Shown here piece by piece: positions 8,964-17,526 of a DNA stretch of 64,000 nt. Numbering within the stretch: the stretch's first letter is position 1; each line of letters begins with the position of its first letter. A program made the position numbers and the translations under genes. The notes beneath the pieces are model-generated. The model searched no databases and was not told where the DNA came from. It saw nothing but the letters and a program-made list of their open reading frames with translations. The DNA is from JBBPZA01 sp963728925 (GTDB taxonomy: Bacteria > Actinomycetota > Thermoleophilia > Solirubrobacterales > Solirubrobacteraceae). The stretch covers positions 62,001 to 126,000 of the forward strand of contig CAVSMB010000005.1 of the NCBI GenBank assembly GCA_963728925.1. Direction: 5' to 3'.

Positions 8964-9940
8964 GCCGGCTGCTCCTCGCCCAGCGGCTCGCCGGTCGCCT
9001 CGCGGCGGGTGCGAAGCTCCTCCCAGCGCACCAGCTCGGGCTCGCCGCGCTCGGGGAACGGCACCTCGATCGTGTCGAAGTCGTGCGGGACGACGGTGGC
9101 CTCCAAGACGGCGCGCGCCTCGTCGCGGACGTCGCGGGGCAGCGAGCGCGGTGACAGGTGGGTGAGGGCCAGCAGGCGGACGCCCGCCCGCTCGGCGAGG
9201 CTCGCGGCGGCGCGAGCGGTGGAGTGGCCGGTCTCCGCGGCGCGCTGCGCGTCGGCCTCGGTGAAGGTCGCCTCATGGATCAGCACGTCGGCGTCGTGAG
9301 CGGCGACGGCGAGCGGCTCGCAGGGCTGCGTGTCGCCTGAGATCACGACCTTGCGCCCCGCCCGCGCGGCGCCCATCACCTCGCCGGGCGTGACGCCACC
9401 GACCGTCTCGCCCCGCTGCAGGCGGCCGAAGTCCGGTCCCGCGCGCACTCCGAGGGCCGTCGCGTGCTCGGCGTCGAAGCGCCCCGGCCGCGCGTCCTCG
9501 ACGAGCGCGTAGCCGAGCGAGGGCCCGCGGTGGCGCACGGCGAAGGCGGCCACCCCGTAGCCGTCGCGGGGCACGATCTGGCCGGGCTCGAGCTCGGCGA
9601 AGCGCAGCGGGTAGGAGGTGCGGCCGTAGAGCGGGCGCATCGCGCCCATCAGCCGCTCCAGGCCGGCGGGGCCGTGGACGGTGAGCGGCCGGTCGCGGTC
9701 GCGCAGGTCGAAGCTCTTGAGCATCCCCGGCAGGCCGAGCCAGTGGTCGAGGTGGAAGTGGGTCAGGAAGACGTCGGTGAGATCGGTGAGGCCGACCGAC
9801 CGCAGGAGCTGGCGCTGGGTCCCCTCGCCGCAGTCGAAGAGCAGCCGGTCGCCGCCCCGGCGCACGAGCAGCGCGGGCAGCCCGCGGCGCGCGGTCGGCA
9901 CCGCGCCGGCGGTCCCGGCGAAGAAGACGGACAGATCCAC
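8960..9940 (-). CDS. rnz: Ribonuclease Z (tRNA 3' endonuclease)
   Basis: Metallo-beta-lactamase-fold endonuclease that trims tRNA precursors after the discriminator base. About 326 residues. The zinc motif is THFHLDHWLG; other ligands are in ISGDTQPC and in the HEATF/GHST region (HEATFTEADAQRAAETGHST). The start GTG at 9940 is preferred over GTG 9949, because a TAGCGT box at 9948-9953 sits seven nt before 9940 and there is no Shine-Dalgarno. Downstream the PASTA gene overlaps by 4 bp. BN-type paralogues exist, but the DTxPC and HST patterns fit RNase Z. Confidence 0.87.
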   Translation of the reverse strand: MDLSVFFAGTAGAVPTARRGLPALLVRRGGDRLLFDCGEGTQRQLLRSVGLTDLTDVFLTHFHLDHWLGLPGMLKSFDLRDRDRPLTVHGPAGLERLMGAMRPLYGRTSYPLRFAELEPGQIVPRDGYGVAAFAVRHRGPSLGYALVEDARPGRFDAEHATALGVRAGPDFGRLQRGETVGGVTPGEVMGAARAGRKVVISGDTQPCEPLAVAAHDADVLIHEATFTEADAQRAAETGHSTARAAASLAERAGVRLLALTHLSPRSLPRDVRDEARAVLEATVVPHDFDTIEVPFPERGEPELVRWEELRTRREATGEPLGEEQPA

Positions 9941-10032
9941 GGCGGACACGCTAGCCGGACGGCCGCGCGGGACTCGAACAACGGCAGCGACGAGGGAGAG
10001 GGAGGTCCCCGGCGCCGGCGGGGGGCAACCTT

Positions 10033-10066
10033 CCTGCCTAGGGTGCCTATAGGGACCCTAGGCAGG
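10033..10066. other. Perfect 12-bp inverted repeat in intergenic region
   Basis: CCTGCCTAGGGT at 10033-10044 pairs exactly with ACCCTAGGCAGG at 10055-10066; the ten-base loop holds CCTATAGG, itself a palindrome. It lies between the start of rnz and the remnant phosphoesterase. It is not followed by a T-run on either strand, so it is a poor intrinsic terminator. A protein-binding palindrome or a small mobile repeat are alternatives. Confidence 0.6.
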
Positions 10067-10069
10067 ACG

Positions 10070-10380
10070 CTACCCGGCCACCGACGCCCTCGTTCCCCCT
10101 CCCCCTCGCCCGACGCCGTAGACGGCAGCGCCAAGCCGGCGCGCCGGCACCTGGTGCGCCTCGCTCGCCCCATCCAGCGCAATCAGGGTGAAGGCGACGC
10201 CCTCCTGCCCCACCTGCGCCTCGCCCATCGTGTGCCGGGGCTGGCGGCGGCGGTCGGTCGGGCTGCCGGGGTTGAAGATCTCAAAGCCGTCGGGCGCGCG
10301 CTCGTGCAACGGGACGTGCGAGTGGCCGAAGACGCCGGCGTCGGTGCCCGGGAAGGCCCCGTGACCGCGGCCAGGGAACT
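10070..10380 (-). pseudogene. YfcE-type metallophosphoesterase, C-terminal half
   Basis: Reading on the minus strand from about 10380, the sequence gives FPGTDAGVFGHSHVPLHERA, then IFNPGSPTDRRRQPRHTMGE. These are the GHSH metal motif and the NPGS motif of small YfcE/MJ0936 phosphodiesterases. There is no start codon or N-terminal D-x-H motif. The matching N-terminus (ISDTHLPRG) lies 3.4 kb away at 13769-13861 on the same strand, so this is one half of a gene split by the sulfatase/propeller insertion. About 90 middle residues are missing. Confidence 0.75.
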
Positions 10381-10408
10381 GCGATCACAAGTACCGGAAG
10401 GCCGTCGC

Positions 10409-12022
10409 TCAGCTCAGCGGCTGCAGCCGCGTCTGCTCGACGTTGGCGAGCTTGCGCCGGAGCCGCTGGTACTGGCGCTTCTGCTCGGGAGTGCGCTTGT
10501 AGCCCTTGTAGGCGAGGTTCGTGCGCTCGAGCGGGTCGGTCTTGAGGTCGTACATCTCCCACTGGTCGGGCACCTTGCCGTCGGCGTCGTAGTATCGGGC
10601 GAGCTTGTAGCGGTGCTCGCGGATGCTGATGATGTGGTTCGGCGGCTTTGGGTACGGACCGCGTGACTGCCCGGACTGCCAGTCGTCGTAGGTGAAGACC
10701 GTGTAGTTCTGCGACGGCTTGGGTGAGCGGCTCAGGATCTGGTCCGAGTAGTCGACCCCCTCCCAGTCGTCGCGGGCGTCGGCCGGTGCGCCGACGAGGC
10801 TCGCAAGCGTCGGCAGGAAGTCGACGTGCGAGACGAGGGCATCGCTCGTCTGGGGCTTCTTGAACAGGCGAGGGTTCGAGTAGACCAGCGGGACGCGGGT
10901 CGACTCCTCGTAGAAGTTGAAGTTCTTCTGCCGCATCCCGCCGTGGGCGGTGCCCATCTCACCGTGATCGGCCGTCGCGATCACCAGCGTGTTCTCGAGC
11001 AGACCGGTCGTCGCGAGCGTCTTGAGGATCTTCACCAGGTAGGCGTCTGAGGACTTCATCAGGTTGCCGTAGAAGTTCAGGTACTTGCGCTTCATCTTCG
11101 GCGTCGGGATCGGTCCGGAGGCGTTGAACAGGCGCAGGAACTGCTTCTGCACGGTCGGCTTGGTCGACAGGTCCTCGTTCGCCGTCGCCGGCGGCGCGAT
11201 CTCACCTTGCAGCCATGTGTCGTCATAGCCCGCGGTGGCGTAGGTCGACGGGTAGAACAGCACGTCGTGCGGGTTGACCAGCGAGACGAAGATAAAGAAC
11301 GGCTGGTTCTGCGCGGCCGTCGAGCTCAGGTACTGAACCGCGCCCTCGGTGCCCGCCTCGGGCGTGCCCAGGGAGTTCATGAAGCGGCCGTCGTTGTCGT
11401 AGATCCCGCCCCCCTCCTCTGCGACGTCCTGGTTGGCGCCCGCGTCCGGCGGGTCCCAGCGGGTGAAGCCGTACTGGTTGACGTCGGAGGGGACCCAAGT
11501 CGAGCCGTTCGCCGGCTTGGTGCAGTGGAACTTCCCCTTGTAGACAGGGGTGTAGCCGGCGGCCGCGACGACGGTGGCGGGGTTCTTGAAGGTGGTTGCG
11601 AGCTCGACCTGCGGGTACTGCGGCGCGGGCATGTCGGTCTCGAGCGTGTACTTGACGCCGTGCTGGGCCGGGAAGTAGCCGGACATCAGCGTCGAGCGTG
11701 CCGGCGAGCACATGCACGCGTTCGTGAACGCGTTCGCGAACGTCAGGCCGTGTTTCCGCAGGCGAGTCAGGCCGGGCATGTTGCGCTTGGCCCAACCTGG
11801 CGGGAAGTGCTGGATCGCGCGCTGCTGGTCGGTCAGGAAGACGATCACGTTCATGCCCGCGACCCCGCTGGCCGGCGACGCGCGGCGCGGCTGTGGCCGC
11901 GTCCGCGCTGCGACTGCGGCGGCACGCCCGCCGAGCAGGAGTCCGGGTGCGGCGGCGGCCGCGGTCTTCAGCAGGTCGCCGCGGGTGATCCCGTCCTTCT
12001 CGGCGCATCCGGATTTCTCCAT
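10409..12022 (-). CDS. Secreted type I sulfatase (arylsulfatase/choline-sulfatase-like)
   Basis: Hydrolyses sulfate esters. 537 residues. The FGE target is CMCSPARSTLMSG at about residue 100 (C-S-P-A-R), and the metal-site motif TADHGEMG is near residue 315. The N-terminus has GITRGDLLKTAAAAAPGLLLGG, which resembles a Tat signal with only one of the two arginines, so export by Tat or Sec is uncertain. Start ATG 12022 has AAGGA six nt upstream; ATG 12037 is an in-frame alternative. It lies 16 bp behind the propeller gene and is probably cotranscribed. GC is visibly lower than in neighbouring core genes, which fits recent transfer. Substrate unknown. Confidence 0.87.
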   Translation of the reverse strand: MEKSGCAEKDGITRGDLLKTAAAAAPGLLLGGRAAAVAARTRPQPRRASPASGVAGMNVIVFLTDQQRAIQHFPPGWAKRNMPGLTRLRKHGLTFANAFTNACMCSPARSTLMSGYFPAQHGVKYTLETDMPAPQYPQVELATTFKNPATVVAAAGYTPVYKGKFHCTKPANGSTWVPSDVNQYGFTRWDPPDAGANQDVAEEGGGIYDNDGRFMNSLGTPEAGTEGAVQYLSSTAAQNQPFFIFVSLVNPHDVLFYPSTYATAGYDDTWLQGEIAPPATANEDLSTKPTVQKQFLRLFNASGPIPTPKMKRKYLNFYGNLMKSSDAYLVKILKTLATTGLLENTLVIATADHGEMGTAHGGMRQKNFNFYEESTRVPLVYSNPRLFKKPQTSDALVSHVDFLPTLASLVGAPADARDDWEGVDYSDQILSRSPKPSQNYTVFTYDDWQSGQSRGPYPKPPNHIISIREHRYKLARYYDADGKVPDQWEMYDLKTDPLERTNLAYKGYKRTPEQKRQYQRLRRKLANVEQTRLQPLS

Positions 12023-12038
12023 CCCAGTTCCTTTCATG

Positions 12039-13541
12039 TCACCCCTGCCCACGCATCCTCGTCTTGGTGACGCGCTTGAAGACGCCGATGGCGTTGCTTG
12101 CGAACGCCCCCGAGTAGAGGTACTTGCCATCGGGGCTGACGGCGACCGAGCTGACTTCGCGCAGCGCGCGCCCGAGCGTGCAGTTCGGCGTCCTGCTCGT
12201 GGCGACGCAGCCTGCGCGGCGCGGCTTCTGGATCAGAGCGCCTGAATCGGCGTTGCGATTGAAGACGTCGAGGGCGCCCGACCCAAACGCGGCCGCGTAG
12301 ACGCTGGCGCCGTCGGGCGAGACGGCGAGTCCCTCGGGGGCGCTGAGCGCCCGGCCGAGCGAGCAGCCCACCGCCAGCACGTAGATCACGCAGGCGGAGG
12401 TGCCGGTCTTCTGCGCGAGCTGGCCGGTCGTCGGCGTGCGCGTGAACGACGTCACGCTGTTGCTCATCAGCGATGTCACGTAGACGTCGCCGTCGTCGGG
12501 GCTGAACGACACCGCGTTTGCCCCGCTCAGCTGCGTGCCGATCGTGCAGCCGGTGAGCGTGCTGTCGGCGATGCAGCCGGTGCCGTCGGTCGCCTGCGAC
12601 AGTGCGCCGGTGGACGGGTTGCGAACGAGCACGTCGAGGGCGCCGCTGATCGCGGTTGCGACGTACACGGTGTTGCCGTCGGCGCTGATCGCCATGCCTT
12701 CCGGAGCTGCCAGCGCGACGCCGGTGGCGCAGCCTTCGGTCGGCGTGTTGACGATGCAGCCGGTTGTGTCGGCCGGCTGTGTGAGCGCGCCGGTGGACGG
12801 GTCGCGGGCGAACACCGCGACCGCGTTGCCCACGAACGAGCCCACGTAGACGTTGCTGCCGTCGGGACTGACGGTGACGACGTCCGGACCGTCGAGCGCG
12901 CGGCCGGTGGCGCAGCCGGAGGTCGCGGCGTTGGCAATGCAGCCGCCGGCGTCGCTGGCCTGGGTGAGCGCGCCGGTCGATGGGTTGCGGCGGAAGATGG
13001 CGACGGCGTCGCTGACGAGGGACGTGGCGTAGACGTTGTGCCCATCGGCGCTGACGGCGACCGAGTTGGGGCCGCGGAGCGCGCGGGCCCTCGCGCAGCC
13101 GCCGGCGCCCCTGGCGGCGATGCAACCGGCGGTACCCGAGCCCTGAGTCAGCCTGCCGGTGCGCGCGTTGCGCTTGAAGACCGCGATCGCGTTGCTCCTC
13201 GACGAAGCGACGTAGACGTTTCCTGCGTGCGGGCTGATCGCCACGGCGTTGGAGCCGAGAAAGGGGGCGGGCCCACGCAGCGCGCGCACCAGCGTGCATC
13301 GCCGGCGGGGCGTGGAGCGGTCGACCAGACACCCGCTCCGCCCGTGCAGCTGCGCGAGCGTGCCGAGGGCCGTAACCGGCGCGCGGCTCCGTTGCGGCGC
13401 GGGCGCGCCGACTGCACCGGCCGGGGCGGCAAGCGCGGTGAGCATGATCAACGCGCAGGACGCCAGTGAGGAAAGCAAGGGCTGGAGGAGGGAGGAGCGC
13501 TCGGTGGGTATCCGTACGGATTCGGCCAGAACCGCCCCCAA
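12039..13541 (-). CDS. Secreted seven-bladed beta-propeller (lactonase/YVTN-like)
   Basis: About 500 residues: a hydrophobic export segment (ASCALIMLTALAAPAGA) and then seven repeats of roughly 60 residues. Each repeat has a core like VSPDGSNVYVGSFVGNAVAV and, between cores, a pair of cysteines spaced like GCIANAATSGC. Seven blades close a propeller, and seven Cys pairs suggest one disulfide per blade, fitting an extracellular protein. The family includes 6-phosphogluconolactonase-like and YVTN proteins, but no catalytic residues can be assigned. The start (TTG 13541) is uncertain. It forms a two-gene unit with the sulfatase downstream. Confidence 0.75.
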   Translation of the reverse strand: MGAVLAESVRIPTERSSLLQPLLSSLASCALIMLTALAAPAGAVGAPAPQRSRAPVTALGTLAQLHGRSGCLVDRSTPRRRCTLVRALRGPAPFLGSNAVAISPHAGNVYVASSRSNAIAVFKRNARTGRLTQGSGTAGCIAARGAGGCARARALRGPNSVAVSADGHNVYATSLVSDAVAIFRRNPSTGALTQASDAGGCIANAATSGCATGRALDGPDVVTVSPDGSNVYVGSFVGNAVAVFARDPSTGALTQPADTTGCIVNTPTEGCATGVALAAPEGMAISADGNTVYVATAISGALDVLVRNPSTGALSQATDGTGCIADSTLTGCTIGTQLSGANAVSFSPDDGDVYVTSLMSNSVTSFTRTPTTGQLAQKTGTSACVIYVLAVGCSLGRALSAPEGLAVSPDGASVYAAAFGSGALDVFNRNADSGALIQKPRRAGCVATSRTPNCTLGRALREVSSVAVSPDGKYLYSGAFASNAIGVFKRVTKTRMRGQG

Positions 13542-13768
13542 CTTGAGTGGCGCCGCGAGGAGTCAACTACCGGGGCCCGCAACGCGCCTCGCCAGCGGTG
13601 TGAAGGGTGCGGCTGGGGCGCGGCCACAGCGTCCGGCCGCCGCCCTCGATCAGCTCCACACGGATCGACAACCGGGTACACGCCACTCGGCTCAGACTGA
13701 CTCCTGGCCGGCTCCCCGGGCCCCTTATCCCCGGTTTTCCGCACCAACTCTCCTAGACCCTGCACTAC

Positions 13769-13861
13769 TACGCCGGCCGCCGCGAGGCGCTGGCGGCACG
13801 CGTCGGGAAGCCTGCGCCGCCCACGCGGGAGGTGCGTGTCGGAGATGACGGCGACGACCAC
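13769..13861 (-). pseudogene. YfcE-type metallophosphoesterase, N-terminal piece
   Basis: From GTG 13861 the frame reads VVVAVISDTHLPRGRRR and about 14 more residues, the first strand and D-x-H metal motif of a YfcE-type phosphodiesterase. After LAAAGVVV (about 13769) homology ends and a lower-GC sequence begins. The C-terminal half of the same family, same strand, is at 10070-10380. The start lies 6 bp after the stop of the membrane PI-PLC gene, so the intact gene would have been its operon partner. Confidence 0.72.
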
Positions 13862-13866
13862 GCACG

Positions 13867-16056
13867 CTACCCGGCGGCCGCTGCCTCCTGCGCGCGGCGG
13901 CGCTCGAGCGCCACCGCGGCGATCCGCTCGCGGTTGAGGCGCGCGACCGCGTCGACGACGCGGCCCTGGTCGTAGTGGTCGACGGCGATGAGGTTCACCG
14001 GCAGGCCGCGCTGGCGCGCGCAACGGCGCGCTCGGGCGAGGATGAACGACTCCTTCTGGAACGGCTTGTTCTTGCTCAGGCTCGGCGGGAAGACGTCGGC
14101 CCAGTGGTTGAGCATCAGCAGCGGGCTGTCGGCCGTTCCCCGGTTCAGCTTGCAGCTGAGCTGGCGTCTCTTCGTCGCTCCCAGCGGCGTGTCCTGGACG
14201 AAGGAGAATCCGTCCAGGTACCAGGGCACCGTGCCGTCGGCGTCCCGCTCGGTGAAGACGATCAGGCGCTTGTTGGTGCGCACGAGCTCGCCCAGCGTCG
14301 GTAGCGGCTGGTCGTGCGCGAGGGTCGCCGCGTAGCGGTCGAGGCCGGCCTGGGCGAACACGCGGGCGATCTCGCGCGGCGGCAGGTAGGGCTCGACGAA
14401 CAGGATCACGACCTCGCCGGGGTTGCGCTGCATAAAGCTCCGAATGACCCGGAGGTCGTCGACCATGCGCGTCGCCCCGAGCTCGCAGACGGTGTGGCAC
14501 AGGAACACGTCGCGCTTGCCGCCCTGCTTGTCGCCGAGCCCGACGCGCCCGGCCAGCCGCTCGGCGGCGGCGAGGGTCGCCGGCGGCAGCCCCTTCGCGA
14601 CGCGGTTGCGGTCGCGCTGCTCGGCCGCGAAGTCGGTTCGCACGCGGCCCTTCGCGTCGGCCACCCCGTAGTGGGGATCGATCAGGAACAGCCGGATGCC
14701 GTCGCGCAGCTGACGGCCGATCGTGCGGCGCTGGTTGGCGATGAACCATCCCGGGCTGTCGGCTGCCGAGAAGGAGTTGTGCGTGCCGGCGAACACCGCC
14801 TCGTTGAGCCGCAACCCGCACAGCGCGCGCGACCCGTTGCAGGTGCCCTTGGGCAGGGCGGCGTCGGCGGCGCGGGGCGGTGGCCCGCCGTTGGTGACGA
14901 GCACGACCGCGAGGATCGCGCCCGCGACCGCGAGCGTCGCCACGACCGACGAGGTGACCAGCGCCTGGCGCCGGGTTCGCTCGGCCTGCCGGCGCGTCAC
15001 GCCGGTGCGCTGGAGCGCCGTGAGAACCTCGCAGGTCCCGTAGAAGGCGAGGTAGGCCCCGAGGACCACGGCGGCGATCTGCAGCGACAGCGTCGGGCTC
15101 AGGGCGACGAAGATCCCCAGCGCGAGCACCGCGGCGCCGCGCAGCGCTCGCCGGCCGGCCGTCGCCGGGCGCGCGAGGACACGGCGGCGCAGGCGCGCGG
15201 CGGGATCCTCGACGTCTTCGCGGTCGAGCGCCGCCGCTGAGCCGGCGACGACGAGCCCGGCGAAGGCGAGCGCGAAGGCCCAGCCCAGCAGGTCGCCCGC
15301 GAAGGCGTCCAGAAGCCCCGCCACCGCGCCGCGGACGTCGGCGTCGGTGAGCTCGTCCTCGCCGATCACCCCGGCGAGGATGCGCGCCTTCAGGATCAGC
15401 AGCGCGACGGCCAGCAGCGCCCCCGTCGAGCCGACGGCCACCCCGGCGCGCAGGATCCCCACCCGGCGGTCGGGGGCCATCACCACCGCGCCGGCGAGCG
15501 CGAGCAGCGCGAGCAGCGGGAGCACGAGCCCCAGCACGCGGACGCGGTCGGCGAAGCGCAGCGTGCCGGTGGCGAACTCGCGGCGCTTGAGGGTGAGCAG
15601 CGCCACGTCGATGTTCTGGGGCACCTGGCGCGCGAGCTTGGGGTTGACCGAGCGCAGCCCGAAGCGAACGAGCTGGGAGGCGTCGGCGAGGTCGAAGGCG
15701 ACGTTGCCCTTGTCCCGGACGAACAGCACGCGGTTGGCCTGCAGCGCAGCCTCGCGGAACACGCGCTGGAAGGCCTGCGTCTGCAGCGCGGCGTCGACCA
15801 CCTGCTCGAGCAGCGGACGCGCGGCGACGAGGTCGCTCGAGCCCCGGTCGACGAGCTGGACGACGATCTCGCGGCCGACCACGCGGCGCACGCGGTCGTC
15901 GTCGAGCGCCGTCACCGCCCGATCGGCGAACTCGCGCTGGTCGATGACCTGCGAGCGCAGGTAGAAGGCGACCGTCCCGGTGAACAGCAGCAGCGCGCCG
16001 GCGACCACCAGCACGACGCTGGCCACCGTCCGGCCCCGGTCAGAGAAGCGAGACAA
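13867..16056 (-). CDS. Polytopic membrane protein with PI-PLC-X-like domain
   Basis: 729 residues in two parts. Residues 1-395 hold an N-terminal helix, an extracellular-like region of about 140 residues (RSQVIDQREFADRAV) and about six more helices. Residues 410-720 form a PI-PLC X-like domain: EAVFAGTHNSFSAADSPG and RLFLIDPHYG near its start, then FLCHTVCELG, matching the two catalytic His regions of bacterial PI-PLC-like phosphodiesterases. The substrate is unknown; a glycerophospholipid or lipoglycan is plausible. Start is TTG 16056 with TAGGTT seven nt before it. The following gene was the phosphoesterase that is now split. Confidence 0.72.
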   Translation of the reverse strand: MSRFSDRGRTVASVVLVVAGALLLFTGTVAFYLRSQVIDQREFADRAVTALDDDRVRRVVGREIVVQLVDRGSSDLVAARPLLEQVVDAALQTQAFQRVFREAALQANRVLFVRDKGNVAFDLADASQLVRFGLRSVNPKLARQVPQNIDVALLTLKRREFATGTLRFADRVRVLGLVLPLLALLALAGAVVMAPDRRVGILRAGVAVGSTGALLAVALLILKARILAGVIGEDELTDADVRGAVAGLLDAFAGDLLGWAFALAFAGLVVAGSAAALDREDVEDPAARLRRRVLARPATAGRRALRGAAVLALGIFVALSPTLSLQIAAVVLGAYLAFYGTCEVLTALQRTGVTRRQAERTRRQALVTSSVVATLAVAGAILAVVLVTNGGPPPRAADAALPKGTCNGSRALCGLRLNEAVFAGTHNSFSAADSPGWFIANQRRTIGRQLRDGIRLFLIDPHYGVADAKGRVRTDFAAEQRDRNRVAKGLPPATLAAAERLAGRVGLGDKQGGKRDVFLCHTVCELGATRMVDDLRVIRSFMQRNPGEVVILFVEPYLPPREIARVFAQAGLDRYAATLAHDQPLPTLGELVRTNKRLIVFTERDADGTVPWYLDGFSFVQDTPLGATKRRQLSCKLNRGTADSPLLMLNHWADVFPPSLSKNKPFQKESFILARARRCARQRGLPVNLIAVDHYDQGRVVDAVARLNRERIAAVALERRRAQEAAAAG

Positions 16057-16145
16057 CGCGCCGAACCTACACCGTCGCGCACCCGCGCTCCGGCGCTCGG
16101 AGCGCGTCGCACGGGTCTGCCGCGGCGCTACCCTCCCGTCCGCAC

Positions 16146-16218
16146 GCGCCCGTAGCTCAGTGGATAGAGCGTCCGCCTCCGGAGCGGAAGGTCGCAGGTT
16201 CGAATCCTGCCGGGCGCG
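16146..16218 (+). tRNA. tRNA-Arg (anticodon CCG)
   Basis: 73 nt, CCA not encoded. Acceptor GCGCCCG pairs with CGGGCGC, the D arm is GCTC/GAGC, the anticodon stem TCCGC/GCGGA encloses loop CTCCGGA with anticodon CCG, and the T arm GCAGG/CCTGC has loop TTCGAAT. Discriminator base is G. A TACCCT box at 16129-16134 lies 11 nt upstream. Reads CGG codons. The region 3' of it holds three unrelated gene fragments, as expected at a tRNA used for integration. Confidence 0.97.
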
Positions 16219-16257
16219 CTGCGCCTGTTGCTCGACTCACGTCTCGGGTGGCGACCG

Positions 16258-16395
16258 TGATTGCGCCGCCGGAAGCACACCCGGAGACACCCGCCGCGCC
16301 ATCCTTCAGGCGGCCGACGAGATCGGCGTCGAGCACGGCTGGAAGTCGGCGACGATGCGCGAGATCGCGAAGCGCGCCGGGCCGCGCGCTGCTGC
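16258..16395 (+). pseudogene. TetR-type DNA-binding domain fragment
   Basis: The plus strand 40 bp after the tRNA reads GDTRRAILQAADEIGVEHGW followed by KSATMREIAKRAG, the first three helices of a TetR repressor. There is no start codon and homology stops at 16395 just before the recognition helix ends, where an opposite-strand PKD fragment begins. The ligand-binding domain is absent. Confidence 0.65.
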
Positions 16396-16560
16396 GCCCA
16401 ACCGACCAGATGGTTCGGGAAGTCGCTGACGCGAAGGCGGACCCGGATCGTGCCGGTTCGGCGGAAGATCTCGAACACGCTCGACTCGCCCAGCGAGCCC
16501 GTGGTTTTGCTGCGTTCAAACTCGCCGTCGCCGTCGAGATCCCATTCGAACAACAGCGAT
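16396..16560 (-). pseudogene. PKD-domain fragment
   Basis: On the minus strand the sequence LFEWDLDGDGEFE, then FRRTGTIRVRLRVSDF, matches a PKD/Ig-like surface domain (WDLDGDG followed by the Y..G.Y.V.L.V.D pattern). It abuts the TetR fragment at 16395 and has no start, stop or signal peptide of its own. It is a scar of a surface-protein gene. Confidence 0.55.
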
Positions 16561-16729
16561 CACCGTCGCGGTCCAACGCGGACGCGCGAAAACGCGTCTC
16601 GAGATCGACGACACCCACACCGTGAGCCACCGGAAATCGACGGCCCCCGCCGCTGTCCGGGGCCAGGCCTCGACCGTGAAGTCGCGGTTCAGCTCCGGCG
16701 CAGCATTCAATCCCTCGGTGTCCGCCGGG

Positions 16730-17331
16730 CACCACGAGATCGCGCCCTCGGCGCACAGCTCCTCGCAACCGCTGAGCGACGAGGCGAGCACTCCGGCTAC
16801 GGCCTGTTCGTCGACGGCCCCGCGCGCAGCGCGGTGCTGATCCACGGCCCGGGCGGGATCGGAAAGAGCACGCTGCTGCGCGAGGTCGCCCGCCGCGGCG
16901 CCCGGCATGGATGGACCCCGCGCCTCGTCGAGGGCCGTGAGCTGCTCCCGGTCCCCAACGCGCTGGAGGAGGCGCTCGCCGGTGTACGCGAGGACGAGCG
17001 TCCGCTCCTGCTGTTCGACACTTACGAGCGGATCCAGGCGCTCGACAGCTATCTGCGCCGTTGCCTCCTGCCCGCCCTGCCCGAGCGGGCGATCGTTGTG
17101 ATCGCCGGGCGCCGTCCGCCCAGCGTGGGTTGGTCCGAAGGCGGCCGGGAGAACCTCACCGCCGAGCTCGAGCTGCAGCGCCTGTCGCCTGACGAGGCGA
17201 TCGAGCTGCTGCGGGTCCACGGGATCACGAACGAGCTCGCGATGCAGCGGATCCTGGCGTGGGCCGACGGGTCTCCCCTCGCCCTCGCCCTCGCGGCGGC
17301 GCGTGGCGGAGGCCCGCCCAGCATCGAGTAG
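16730..17331 (+). pseudogene. STAND/NB-ARC-like ATPase fragment
   Basis: About 200 residues of a P-loop ATPase. Walker A is HGPGGIGKSTLLREVA, Walker B is PLLLFDTYERI, and a sensor-like VVIAGRRPPS follows, with a short helical segment (LSPDEAIELLRVHG). This is the order seen in STAND ATPases that precede LuxR-type or TPR regions. No convincing start codon precedes the ATPase, and the frame stops at 17331 (GGGPPSIE) where such proteins would go on for hundreds of residues. The remaining 195 bp to the next gene hold nothing I recognise apart from a -10-like box. Confidence 0.6.
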
Positions 17332-17526
17332 GAACTACAGCCAGTCGGTCCGTTGCCCATGCCCCCGCGGGACCGTCTCGCTGTCCTCACGCGGTGAGCG
17401 CGAGGCGCCCGCGGGAGAGCTGCATCGTCATCTGTCCTCCGAGAGTTGACATCACCCGGTGTGAACCGCCGGCCCCTCCGAGTCGCGGGCGGCGAACCCG
17501 TCCGCCGACCCCTTTAGGGTCCGGTC

